64,000 nt of DNA from an uncultured Lachnospiraceae bacterium (GTDB lineage Bacteria; Bacillota; Clostridia; Lachnospirales; Lachnospiraceae): the NCBI GenBank assembly GCA_947631505.1, contig CANRLR010000010.1, positions 26,641-90,640 of the forward strand, given 5' to 3'. Of this stretch, positions 1 to 7,743 are shown in pieces (the first letter of the stretch is position 1; every line of letters starts with the position of its first letter). The position numbers and the translations under genes were made by a program. Below the pieces are notes generated by a model. It did no database searches and was not told the origin of the DNA. It worked only from the letters and a program-made list of their open reading frames with translations.

Positions 1-305
1 CACTGGCAGATGAAGTTTTTGATTCTTCCAGAGATTTAATGTTGTTCGATCCCAATGCTACATGGAAGAAAACCAAACTTGCCGGAGGCAGTTATGAAAT
101 GAAAGAAATTTTAGTACCGGTGTTCAAAAACGGACAATGCGTCTATGAAACACCAAGTGTCATGGAAATACAAAAATATTGTAAGGAACAGTTAGATACG
201 CTCTGGGAAGAAACTAGACGGCTTGTTAATCCTCAGGAAGTGTATGTGGATCTATCCGACAGACTGTACGAGATGAAAGAAGAACTGCTGAACCGCTATC
301 ATTAA
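1..305 (+). CDS. pncB: Nicotinate phosphoribosyltransferase, C-terminal end (partial)
   Basis: The reading frame is open from the window edge (first full codon at position 3) to TAA at 303-305, so only the last 100 or so codons are present. The enzyme converts nicotinate, PRPP and ATP to nicotinate mononucleotide in NAD salvage. Recognition rests on the typical family tail: LFDPNATWKK, then a lysine-rich strand leading to PVFKNGQCVYETPS, and a final helix after RLVNPQEVYVDLSDRLYEMK. The catalytic region lies outside the window. It ends in a strong bidirectional terminator shared with the convergent gene on the minus strand. Confidence 0.88.
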   Translation, partial: LADEVFDSSRDLMLFDPNATWKKTKLAGGSYEMKEILVPVFKNGQCVYETPSVMEIQKYCKEQLDTLWEETRRLVNPQEVYVDLSDRLYEMKEELLNRYH

Positions 306-352
306 TGGAGCAGGAGGAAATTTCTCAATTAAAGAAATTTCCTCCTGCTCCA
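306..352. terminator. Bidirectional intrinsic terminator
   Basis: Two 20-nt arms (306-325 and 333-352) pair perfectly around a 7-nt loop. T-rich sequence follows on the plus strand and A-rich sequence precedes the stem. It sits between pncB and the convergent peptidase gene that ends at 356, so it can serve both. Confidence 0.9.
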
Positions 353-355
353 TTA

Positions 356-1300
356 TTATTCCCCTGTTTTCCAATTAGACGGCAGAATACATTTTCCTGT
401 AAATTCCGTATTCCGCCAAGTATCATTCTTTTTCTTATAGGAGAGCACCGATAAATACTGGCTGCCCTCTGTTTTTTTCAGGGAATGATACACCTTCTTC
501 AACGGTACCCAGTGACGGTTCCGCTCATAACTGCCGGAGTCCGCAAGAAATACCTGATCCGTTTTCTTATCATACAAAAATAAAGTAACATAATGTCCTG
601 TCGTATTTTTCCAATAGCTCTTTTTTCCCTGACTTACAAGTGCAATCACTGCCTTGGATTTCTGAACCATTTTTTGAAAATCCTCATAATCCTTTGGCTT
701 CTTTCCCCTTATATAGGTAAATCCCGTCTTTGTAAGGACGGCTCCCATATTCCACCATTCAATCGCTCCGCCCCCTTGGTAATCGGTATTCTCACAGGCA
801 TATTCATACATATCTAATGGCGAACAACGGTAATCCGTCAGGGAAGAATACACATTTGCCAGACAGCATAGACCACAGCCAAAAGAGCCAAATGTTTTCT
901 TTTTAAATTTTTTCTTCCCCCAGTTTCCTGACCAGATAAGTTTGGATTGATAGGATAAATCTCCCTGATAAAAAGAAGCCAGCCGGTCTGTTCTGTCCTT
1001 CGTAACCGATGGCGTCGGAACCGCAGTCGGCTTTGGCGGCTTTGGTGTTTTTGCTGCCTTCGGTACTTTTTCCTTTATTGTCCGCGGCAGCTCAGTGACC
1101 GAAACTCCCGATACCGTTGTCCCTAAAACAATTCTCTCCGATACTGCCGCAGGTGTTGCTTGAACTGCGACAGAAGAGGTTCCTTTTCCACAAATTTCCG
1201 GCTCCGCCTGATTGATAAAAAGAAGTGCCGCCAATAGAAAGGCACAACCGGCAAGCACAAGTATAATATGCCGTTTGTACCTATTCACCTTATCATCCAC
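356..1300 (-). CDS. Membrane-anchored C39-like cysteine peptidase-fold protein
   Basis: 314 aa. The start is GTG at 1300 with an AGGGGGG ribosome binding site. The N terminus is a short basic segment followed by one hydrophobic helix (about 13-30), so the protein is probably anchored with its bulk outside. Residues 35-105 form a Pro/Thr/Lys-rich linker. The C-terminal half resembles the peptidase C39_2/papain-like fold: a Cys in GSFGCGLCCLANVYSS, a His in TGHYVTLF and an Asp in VFLADSGS make a plausible catalytic triad. The substrate is unknown. It lies downstream of glf and a glycosyltransferase on the same strand with short gaps, which suggests a surface-related operon. The family call is fairly safe; proteolytic activity is inferred. 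Confidence 0.72.
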   Translation of the reverse strand: MDDKVNRYKRHIILVLAGCAFLLAALLFINQAEPEICGKGTSSVAVQATPAAVSERIVLGTTVSGVSVTELPRTIKEKVPKAAKTPKPPKPTAVPTPSVTKDRTDRLASFYQGDLSYQSKLIWSGNWGKKKFKKKTFGSFGCGLCCLANVYSSLTDYRCSPLDMYEYACENTDYQGGGAIEWWNMGAVLTKTGFTYIRGKKPKDYEDFQKMVQKSKAVIALVSQGKKSYWKNTTGHYVTLFLYDKKTDQVFLADSGSYERNRHWVPLKKVYHSLKKTEGSQYLSVLSYKKKNDTWRNTEFTGKCILPSNWKTGE

Positions 1301-1330
1301 AAGACTTTCCCCCCTGTTCTATACCGATTC

Positions 1331-2347
1331 CTAATTAAATCCGTAAATCTTCTGTGACAGGGAATACCCCCATACGACCATTTTCCGCCCTGCACGATTC
1401 CGAATCTGCATTGGCTTACTCAAAGCCATTTTATTCACCATGCGGAACATTCCTTTATTCTGGAGCTTTAAATACTCCCATAATTCTTCTCTTTTGGCAA
1501 GGCTTTCCTCTGTTCCTTCTTTAATAAGAAATACAGAACTTACTGTCATCATCATCGTTAGGTATTTCACCATATAATTGCGCAGCTTTTTATTACGGAT
1601 TTTTGTTAAATCATACGCATCAATCATTAGTTTATTGACTTTGATCTGCTGGTCAATTCTGCCCATCATTACTTTTTCATTGACGGACTGGTCCTCCCGC
1701 CCAATAAAATAACGATATAGATCTACATTCACATAATACATGGATTTCACAAAAGGAAGCGGATTATATACAAAAATATTGTCCACATAGAAAGTATGCT
1801 CCGGCAGTTCAAGATTACAGTCCCGAAGCATCTTAGTACGATAAATAACGGAATGCATTAATATATTCTGGCTCATTTTGAAGCGCTTTACCTCGTTCCA
1901 GCTAAATACTTCATTTTCCGGAAATACACCATCGTAACGAATCGCCTTATGCTTATGAAGGCTTGGTTTCTCATATACATAATTAGCCAGAAGCATGTCA
2001 ACCCTATTTCCATCATGAACAAAATTGCGAAGTATGTCCATAACTTTCAAAAGAGCTTCCCTGTCAAACCAGTCATCACTATCCAACACTTTGTAATATA
2101 TTCCGGCGGCATTTGCCAGCCCCATATTCACCGCACTTCCATGTCCGCCGTTTTCCTTGTGAATCGCCTTAATAATCGTTGGATATTCTTTCTCCAGACG
2201 ATCTGCAATTTCCGCTGTGTTATCGGTCGAACCATCATCCACCAACAGAATTTCAATGTCCTCTCCTCCCACAAGAGCGGTTTCTACAGCATGTTCCATA
2301 TAGTCCTGAGAATTGTAACAAGGAATTGCTACCGTTAATAGCTTCAT
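1331..2347 (-). CDS. Glycosyltransferase family 2
   Basis: 338 aa. The start chosen is the ATG at 2347, which has GGAGG 6 nt upstream; an ATG six codons earlier lacks a binding site. The N-terminal GT-A domain is typical: TVAIPCYNSQDYM at the start, LLVDDGSTDNT for nucleotide binding, NGGHGSAVNMGL, and the metal-binding VLDSDDWF. The C-terminal third is family-variable and has no clear membrane helices, so the protein is probably cytoplasmic and transfers a sugar from a nucleotide donor. It follows glf by 26 nt. A role in galactofuranose-containing surface glycans is inferred from that pairing and not shown by the sequence. Confidence 0.88.
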   Translation of the reverse strand: MKLLTVAIPCYNSQDYMEHAVETALVGGEDIEILLVDDGSTDNTAEIADRLEKEYPTIIKAIHKENGGHGSAVNMGLANAAGIYYKVLDSDDWFDREALLKVMDILRNFVHDGNRVDMLLANYVYEKPSLHKHKAIRYDGVFPENEVFSWNEVKRFKMSQNILMHSVIYRTKMLRDCNLELPEHTFYVDNIFVYNPLPFVKSMYYVNVDLYRYFIGREDQSVNEKVMMGRIDQQIKVNKLMIDAYDLTKIRNKKLRNYMVKYLTMMMTVSSVFLIKEGTEESLAKREELWEYLKLQNKGMFRMVNKMALSKPMQIRNRAGRKMVVWGYSLSQKIYGFN

Positions 2348-2373
2348 GTATTTCCTCCATTTCATAAAATAAA

Positions 2374-3522
2374 TTAGATTTCTTCTGCTACACTCAATGC
2401 CCGGTCCACAATAGCATCAATATTATAGTATTTGTACTCTGCCAGTCTTCCTAACAAATAGAACCTTGGCAGTTTGTCTACCAGTGCTTTATATTTTGCA
2501 AATAAGCCATCGTTTTCTTCATTATTAATTGCATAGTATGGAATTTCTCCGGCAGCCCCGTTATATGGCATTGGATACTCTTTCACAATCGTTGTATCTG
2601 GAGCATCCAGCTGTCCTGCCAGATATTTGAATTCCGTAATACGTGTAAAATCTTCCGATACCGTATAATTTACGACACCGTGGCTCTGATAATACGGTCT
2701 GTTATAATGTTCAAACTGAAAACGAAGGGAACGATAAGGAAGCCTGCCGTACCGGCAGTCGAAAAGTTCATCCAGTGCCCCGGTAAAAATAATGCTGCCC
2801 TGAAATGGTTCTCCCTCAAATCGTATCGGTTCCCCGGATTCCGGTGCAATCGTCAGTACCTCTTTTGCCTCGCAATTTAAGCGTATTTCAATGCCCGGAT
2901 AATCCAGCATCTTTTCAAATACCGGTGTAAATCCATGTAAGGGAAGTCCCTGATATGTGTCTTGAAAATAGCGGTTATCTCTTGATAAGAGAACCGGCAC
3001 CCGGCCGGAAACAGACGGATCAATTTCCTTTGGAGATTTGCCCCACTGCTTCATTGTATATTTTAAAAATATATTTTCATAAACATATTGTGCGATTTCC
3101 TGCAATTCTTTATTCTCATGATTCATCAGATCCAAAATCGGAACCCGTGCACCCTCACCAAAATTATCCAATAATAATTTCTCCAGATAAGGGGCTCTTT
3201 CACCATACACCATTTCAAGTGTATTCAAATTAAACGGAACTGGAAGTTCTTTCCCATACACATTGCCCACGACTTCATGGCAATACGGATACCACTCCGT
3301 AAAACGGGATAAATAGTCATACACCCGTTTTATATTGGTATGAAAAATATGCGGACCGTATTGATGAATCAATATACCATGCTCGTCCAAGCGGTCATAG
3401 CAATTGCCGCCAATATGAGAACGGGCATCGATTACCAGAACATGCTGTCCCTTTTTCTCCGCCAGCTCTCTGGCAACAACGGCTCCCGCAAATCCACATC
3501 CAATTATAATGCTGTCATACAT
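2374..3522 (-). CDS. glf: UDP-galactopyranose mutase
   Basis: 382 aa, the usual length. A flavoenzyme that interconverts UDP-galactopyranose and UDP-galactofuranose for cell-surface glycans. The N terminus shows the FAD dinucleotide fold (IIIGCGFAGAVVARELAEK) with the ARSHIGGNCYD segment. The body has HQYGPHIFHTN and the VPFNLNTL substrate region, and the C-terminal part has YPMPYNG and GRLAEYKYYNID. The ATG at 3522 has GGAGG 8 nt upstream. That binding site lies directly at the end of a dispersed repeat (3541-3617). It is first in a tight run with the GT2 gene. Confidence 0.95.
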   Translation of the reverse strand: MYDSIIIGCGFAGAVVARELAEKKGQHVLVIDARSHIGGNCYDRLDEHGILIHQYGPHIFHTNIKRVYDYLSRFTEWYPYCHEVVGNVYGKELPVPFNLNTLEMVYGERAPYLEKLLLDNFGEGARVPILDLMNHENKELQEIAQYVYENIFLKYTMKQWGKSPKEIDPSVSGRVPVLLSRDNRYFQDTYQGLPLHGFTPVFEKMLDYPGIEIRLNCEAKEVLTIAPESGEPIRFEGEPFQGSIIFTGALDELFDCRYGRLPYRSLRFQFEHYNRPYYQSHGVVNYTVSEDFTRITEFKYLAGQLDAPDTTIVKEYPMPYNGAAGEIPYYAINNEENDGLFAKYKALVDKLPRFYLLGRLAEYKYYNIDAIVDRALSVAEEI

Positions 3523-3540
3523 AACTTACCTCCATTCCGA

Positions 3541-3617
3541 ACCAACTGATGTCCACGGATTGCTCCATTGCTTTCGTGCAAGCACGTGCAATGTTGACCT
3601 TTTGACTCTGACATCAT
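3541..3617 (-). repeat. R1 dispersed palindromic repeat, copy a
   Basis: Read on the minus strand, this begins ATGATGTCAGAGTCAAAAGG, continues through CATTGCACGTGCTTGCACGAAAGCAATG and ends in an AATCCGTGGACATC block that runs into the glf ribosome binding site. The same modules recur at 19199-19411 and 23334-23411. The GCACGTGCTTGCAC part folds back on itself. No coding capacity. Confidence 0.85.
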
Positions 3618-3632
3618 ATTATTTTACCAAAA

Positions 3633-4964
3633 TTAACTCATAATATCTACTACTAATTTCAATGAATCCGGCTTTTTCACAGAAATTTCATAACATTTTT
3701 CAAAATGCTCTGCTGCCTTTTGAAATTTCTTCTTCGATGACGTGTGCAGAACGGCAACCACATCCCCGGCTTCTACTCTGTCACCGATTTTTTTCTTCAT
3801 CACGATTCCGGCACTGTAGTCTATCTCACTGTCCTTCTTTTCTCTTCCCGCTCCTAAAAGTCCGGCGGCAACACCAATTCCTTCTGTATCCATGCCACCG
3901 ATATAGCCGCTCTTCTTTGCCAGAACTTCCCCACAGATTTCTGCTTTTGGAAATTTTTCCGGATTTTCAATATAAGATAAATCACCGCCCTGATTTACTA
4001 CCATCCTTTTGAAGCTCTCAAAGGCCGCCCCGCTTTCCAATGTCTGCTTCGCCAGTTCTTTCCCCTCTTCATAAGAAAGCTCTTTCCTGTTTTCCGCACC
4101 GGAACTTCCCATTGACAGCATCATTCCTGCCAATGCAAAGCATACCTCTTTTAAGTCCTCCGGCCCGTTTCCCCGCAGCGTCTCAACCGCCTCCTTCACT
4201 TCTAAGCTATTGCCGATAGCAAAACCGAGAGGCTCCTCCATACTGGTAATCATGGCAGCCGTTTCTTTTCCGGCACCTTTTCCAATCGCAACCATCCGTT
4301 GTGCCAATTCCCGTGAGCCGTCCAGATCCTTGATAAAAGCTCCGCTTCCCGTCGTGACATCCAGCAAAATCTTATCGCTGCCCGCTGCCAGCTTTTTACT
4401 CATAATGGAAGCTGCAATCAACGGAATACTTTCTACCGTTGCCGTTACATCACGAAGAGCGTACAGCATCTTATCTGCCGGAGCAAGATTCCCCGTCTGC
4501 CCAATCACACTGATTCCACCTTCCCGGACAGCACGGAAAAACTCTTCACTGGTAAGCCCTATCCGAAATCCCGGTATGGATTCCAGCTTATCCAAGGTCC
4601 CTCCTGTAAACCCTAAACCCCTTCCGCTCATTTTTGCTACCGGAATTCCGCATGCTGCTACAATTGGTCCGATAATCAAGGTTGTTTTATCTCCTACGCC
4701 TCCCGTTGAGTGTTTGTCCACCTTGATACCGGGAATCGGAGACAGATCTACAATATCCCCGGAATCCCTCATCGCTAACGTCATCGTAGTCAGCTCGTCA
4801 TCATCCATCCCCTGAAAACAGATTGCCATAAGCATGGCTGACATCTGGTAGTCGGGAATATCCCCTTTTACGTAGTCTGCTATCATGTTCCGAATTTCAT
4901 CTTTTTCCAATTTTTCTCCTGCTCTTTTTTTGTGTATGACATCAACAAAACGCCCCGTTCCCAT
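3633..4964 (-). CDS. pdp: Pyrimidine-nucleoside phosphorylase
   Basis: 443 aa, family length. It splits thymidine, uridine and deoxyuridine with phosphate into base plus (deoxy)ribose-1-phosphate for salvage. Diagnostic segments: KHSTGGVGDKTT (phosphate binding) and the thymidine/pyrimidine phosphorylase signature around SGRGLGFTGGTLDKLES at about 112-128. The last 90 residues form the C-terminal alpha/beta domain (ICGEVLAKKSGYIGGMDTEG). The ATG at 4964 has AGGAG 9-10 nt upstream. It appears monocistronic; putP diverges upstream. Confidence 0.94.
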   Translation of the reverse strand: MGTGRFVDVIHKKRAGEKLEKDEIRNMIADYVKGDIPDYQMSAMLMAICFQGMDDDELTTMTLAMRDSGDIVDLSPIPGIKVDKHSTGGVGDKTTLIIGPIVAACGIPVAKMSGRGLGFTGGTLDKLESIPGFRIGLTSEEFFRAVREGGISVIGQTGNLAPADKMLYALRDVTATVESIPLIAASIMSKKLAAGSDKILLDVTTGSGAFIKDLDGSRELAQRMVAIGKGAGKETAAMITSMEEPLGFAIGNSLEVKEAVETLRGNGPEDLKEVCFALAGMMLSMGSSGAENRKELSYEEGKELAKQTLESGAAFESFKRMVVNQGGDLSYIENPEKFPKAEICGEVLAKKSGYIGGMDTEGIGVAAGLLGAGREKKDSEIDYSAGIVMKKKIGDRVEAGDVVAVLHTSSKKKFQKAAEHFEKCYEISVKKPDSLKLVVDIMS

Positions 4965-5042
4965 AAGCTTTCACTCCTAAATCTTTTCTTATCCCATATT
5001 GTACGCCTCTTTCTTATGTATGTCAAAGCAATTCCCCCTGAC

Positions 5043-5071
5043 TTGCCACATCCCGGAAAATATGCTATACT
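5043..5071 (+). promoter_or_regulatory. Predicted sigma-A promoter of putP
   Basis: TTGCCA at 5043-5048, 17-nt spacer, TATACT at 5066-5071. About 50 nt upstream of the putP start. Confidence 0.65.
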
Positions 5072-5125
5072 GTGCTGTAAAATGTATTTTTTAACTACGA
5101 CTTATGAAAAGAAAGGGGATTTATT

Positions 5126-6658
5126 ATGTCTGGAAGTACAATCGCTATCCTAATAGCCTTTGTCTGTTACTTGTTGTTAATGATCTATATCGGTATCCTG
5201 TCTATGAAAAAGACAAAAAATACGGAAGATTATTTTTTGGGAGGCCGTGGACTGAATAGCTGGGTAGCTGCCCTGTCCGCACAGGCCTCTGATATGAGCG
5301 GATGGCTTCTTATGGGACTTCCGGGTTCTATTTATGCAGCAGGAACGGGAAAAGCATGGATTGCTGTCGGTCTTTTTATTGGAACTGCTTTGAACTGGAT
5401 TTTGATTTCGAAGCGGCTGCGCCGCTACACAATTGTAGCCAATAATTCACTTACCTTACCGGAATTTTTTCAAAATCGATTCCATGATAAAAAGAAAATC
5501 CTTCTAGGAATCTCTTCGATTGTAATCGTAATTTTCTTCCTTGTATACACCGCTTCTGCCCTTGCATCCGGCGGTAAACTGTTCCATACGGTATTTGGTG
5601 TCGACTACCATATTGCACTTCTGATTGGTGCTGCTGTTATTCTGATCTACACATTCCTTGGCGGCTTCCTTGCCGTATGTACAACCGATTTTATCCAAGG
5701 TACTCTGATGCTCATTGGTCTAATGATCGTTCCTATTGTTGCCTATGCCGTAATCAGCGGTGATTTTGCCGGCGCATTAAATGCCAATGGCATTGAAAAC
5801 ACCGGACACTACATGAGCTTATTCTATGCTGCGGATGGCTCACGGTTAAGCTTCGTCAGCATTATATCCGATCTGGCATGGGGACTTGGTTACTGTGGTA
5901 TGCCACATATTCTTGTACGCTTTATGGCCGTTAAAAGTGAAAAGGAATTAAAGAAATCCAGCGCCATTGCCATTATATGGGTCGCTATTTCTCTGTTCGC
6001 TGCCTGTGCCATCGGTGTTATCGGCCGCGGATATCTTGCTCAGGTATTGGCAGATTCAGCAACAGAAACCGTATTTATCTCCATGATAAAACAGATTTTC
6101 TCCGGTAACTTTATATTGGTATTTATCGGTGGTCTATTCCTTTGTGGAATTCTCGCCGCTATTATGTCTACGGCAGATTCCCAGCTATTGGTCTGTGCCT
6201 CTTCCGTATCCAAGGACATCTATAAAAACATTTTAAAACCGGAAGCAGATGATAAAAAGGTTTTAAAAATGAGCCGGATTACAGTTATGATCGTAGCCGT
6301 TCTGGCTTTCCTCATTGCATGGAACCCGGACAGCAGTATTATGGATTTAGTATCCGATGCCTGGGCAGGGCTCGGCTCTGCGTTCGGTCCTTTGGTAGTA
6401 TGCTCGCTATTTTGGAAACGAACAAACTTACCGGGTGCTGTAGCCGGAATTATTTCCGGTGGCCTTTTTGTTATCGTCTGGGACTATCTCCCACTGGTAA
6501 ATGGAGAAACACTGTATGCCGCAACCAGAATTTATTCTCTGCTGCTCGGTTTCTTTATCAGCCTGATTTGTATTGTCATTGTCAGTCTGGTTACCAAAGC
6601 ACCATCCGCAGAAATTCTTACGGATTTTGAAAACGTAAATCAGTATAAGGAAGATTAA
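5126..6658 (+). CDS. putP: Sodium/proline symporter
   Basis: 510 aa, typical for PutP of the solute:sodium symporter family; an inner-membrane protein importing proline with sodium. The N terminus has TEDYFLGGRGLNSWVAALSAQASDMSGWLLMG, the family hallmark carrying the conserved Ser/Asp residues of the Na+/proline site; roughly a dozen hydrophobic helices follow. GILAAIMSTADSQLLV around residue 340-355 is the second signature. The start has a GAAAGGGGA binding site. The gene has its own promoter and a strong terminator, so it is probably monocistronic. Confidence 0.93.
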   Translation: MSGSTIAILIAFVCYLLLMIYIGILSMKKTKNTEDYFLGGRGLNSWVAALSAQASDMSGWLLMGLPGSIYAAGTGKAWIAVGLFIGTALNWILISKRLRRYTIVANNSLTLPEFFQNRFHDKKKILLGISSIVIVIFFLVYTASALASGGKLFHTVFGVDYHIALLIGAAVILIYTFLGGFLAVCTTDFIQGTLMLIGLMIVPIVAYAVISGDFAGALNANGIENTGHYMSLFYAADGSRLSFVSIISDLAWGLGYCGMPHILVRFMAVKSEKELKKSSAIAIIWVAISLFAACAIGVIGRGYLAQVLADSATETVFISMIKQIFSGNFILVFIGGLFLCGILAAIMSTADSQLLVCASSVSKDIYKNILKPEADDKKVLKMSRITVMIVAVLAFLIAWNPDSSIMDLVSDAWAGLGSAFGPLVVCSLFWKRTNLPGAVAGIISGGLFVIVWDYLPLVNGETLYAATRIYSLLLGFFISLICIVIVSLVTKAPSAEILTDFENVNQYKED

Positions 6659-6671
6659 TCATTCTTGCAGC

Positions 6672-6703
6672 AAAATGGGGCGGTTTCAAAATCGCCCCAT
6701 TTT
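6672..6703 (+). terminator. Intrinsic terminator after putP
   Basis: An 11-bp perfect stem (6672-6682 with 6693-6703) around a 10-nt loop, ending in a T-rich tail, 14 nt after the putP stop. Confidence 0.9.
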
Positions 6704-6707
6704 ATTC

Positions 6708-6736
6708 TTGCACTTTCTTTCTATCTATGTTACGAT
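6708..6736 (+). promoter_or_regulatory. Predicted promoter of the Big2-domain gene
   Basis: TTGCAC at 6708-6713, 17-nt spacer, TACGAT at 6731-6736, immediately after the putP terminator. Confidence 0.45.
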
Positions 6737-6743
6737 TCTTATT

Positions 6744-6758
6744 ACCCTCTTACTACTC
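6744..6758 (+). repeat. 15-bp inverted repeat, left copy
   Basis: ACCCTCTTACTACTC here is the exact reverse complement of 7641-7655. The pair encloses the Big2-domain gene. Confidence 0.75.
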
Positions 6759-6777
6759 CCAAAAGGGAGGTCTAAGT

Positions 6778-7581
6778 ATGAGAAATTCTATTACTCGAAA
6801 AGCAGTTCATTATCGTCTTATCACTGCGATTCTTATTATAGTGCTTTTGAGCACTGTCACAACCGTATCGAATACATCCGACTGCTGTGCTTCCGGCAGC
6901 CTGTCACTTGTTATCCTGTCAAAATATCAAAAGACAATGAAAATCGGTCAGTCCTTTTACCTGACAGGGATTGCCACAAACGGAAAGACCATTACGTGGA
7001 AAAGCAGCAATTCCCGCATTGCCTCTGTGAATACATATGGAGAAGTGACTGCTAAAAAAGCAGGTTCCTGTAAGATTACCGGAAAGGTAAGGGGAGCAGA
7101 GGCCAGCTGCAGAATCACGGTAAAGAAAACCATAATTACGTTAACTGCCAGCACGGTAACAATGGAGAACGGTTCTTTTTACCGTCTGAGCGGCAGGGCA
7201 ACAAGCGGCTCTGCCCTGACATGGAAATCCTCAAAAAGGAGTGTTGCTGTCATAGACGAAAACGGTAAAATCGAGGCATTAAAGCCCGGCAGCACAACAA
7301 TTACGGCATCCGCAGACGGTGTAAAACGCACTTGCAAAGTCACAGTAAAAAAACCAAAGGTAACACTAAATAAAACAAGTATTACCCTTTCTGCCGGCAG
7401 AACATTCCGTCTTACTGCCAAGGTTTCTTCCCATCGAAGTGTCACCTGGAAGTCAAGAAAAACAAGCGTTGCTGTCATTAATGACCATGGGCTTGTCACG
7501 GCAAGGAAAAAAGGAACTGCCATTGTTACTGCCAAGGTCGATGGTGTTACAAAGGAGTGCAAAATCATTGTCCGGTCATAA
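6778..7581 (+). CDS. Secreted protein with three Big2 (Ig-like) domains
   Basis: 267 aa from the ATG at 6778, which has GGGAGG 8 nt upstream; an in-frame ATG at 6727 lies within the predicted promoter. A hydrophobic N-terminal signal segment (RLITAILIIVLLSTVTTVS) is followed by three tandem bacterial Ig-like domains of about 75 residues. Each contains the pattern TWKSS..S.A.V, then G.(V/I)TA.K.G, then a closing C(K/R)ITVK-type strand. Such modules usually serve as spacers in surface or adhesion proteins. No sortase motif or catalytic domain is present, so this is a short secreted Big2-only protein of unknown partner. The third repeat is more Lys/Arg-rich. Confidence 0.85.
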   Translation: MRNSITRKAVHYRLITAILIIVLLSTVTTVSNTSDCCASGSLSLVILSKYQKTMKIGQSFYLTGIATNGKTITWKSSNSRIASVNTYGEVTAKKAGSCKITGKVRGAEASCRITVKKTIITLTASTVTMENGSFYRLSGRATSGSALTWKSSKRSVAVIDENGKIEALKPGSTTITASADGVKRTCKVTVKKPKVTLNKTSITLSAGRTFRLTAKVSSHRSVTWKSRKTSVAVINDHGLVTARKKGTAIVTAKVDGVTKECKIIVRS

Positions 7582-7640
7582 AACATTTCGTTACTTCTAA
7601 AATTCAGATTTTCTTAAAATTATCATGAATATTCAGTTAT

Positions 7641-7655
7641 GAGTAGTAAGAGGGT
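7641..7655 (+). repeat. 15-bp inverted repeat, right copy
   Basis: GAGTAGTAAGAGGGT is the reverse complement of 6744-6758. It abuts the -35 box of the clcA promoter. Confidence 0.75.
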
Positions 7656-7657
7656 TC

Positions 7658-7686
7658 TTGAAAAAAGAGCAGAAACATTGTAAAAT
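7658..7686 (+). promoter_or_regulatory. Predicted sigma-A promoter of the ClC gene
   Basis: TTGAAA at 7658-7663, 17-nt spacer, TAAAAT at 7681-7686. The transcript would begin just before the R2 repeat module. Confidence 0.65.
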
Positions 7687-7743
7687 AAAGGAGGTAGCGG
7701 TTATTCGCGATAAATCGCTCAGAAATGAGAGGTAGTGTGAAAA
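7687..7743 (+). repeat. R2 hairpin/SD repeat, partial copy in the ClC leader
   Basis: The leader holds a perfect AAAGGAGGT with no start codon in range, then GCGGTTATTCGCGATAAATC and GAGGTAGTGTGAAAA before the ATG. The first block matches the leader of the zinc-ribbon gene near 51.03 kb (one mismatch). The second matches the other end of that element, near 51.16 kb. It looks like a mosaic of the same repeat. Confidence 0.7.

Noticed and set aside
4210..4815. 201-aa plus-strand open frame
   Set aside because: Shadow of the pyrimidine-nucleoside phosphorylase gene; translation is Ser/Pro/Ile-rich without domains.
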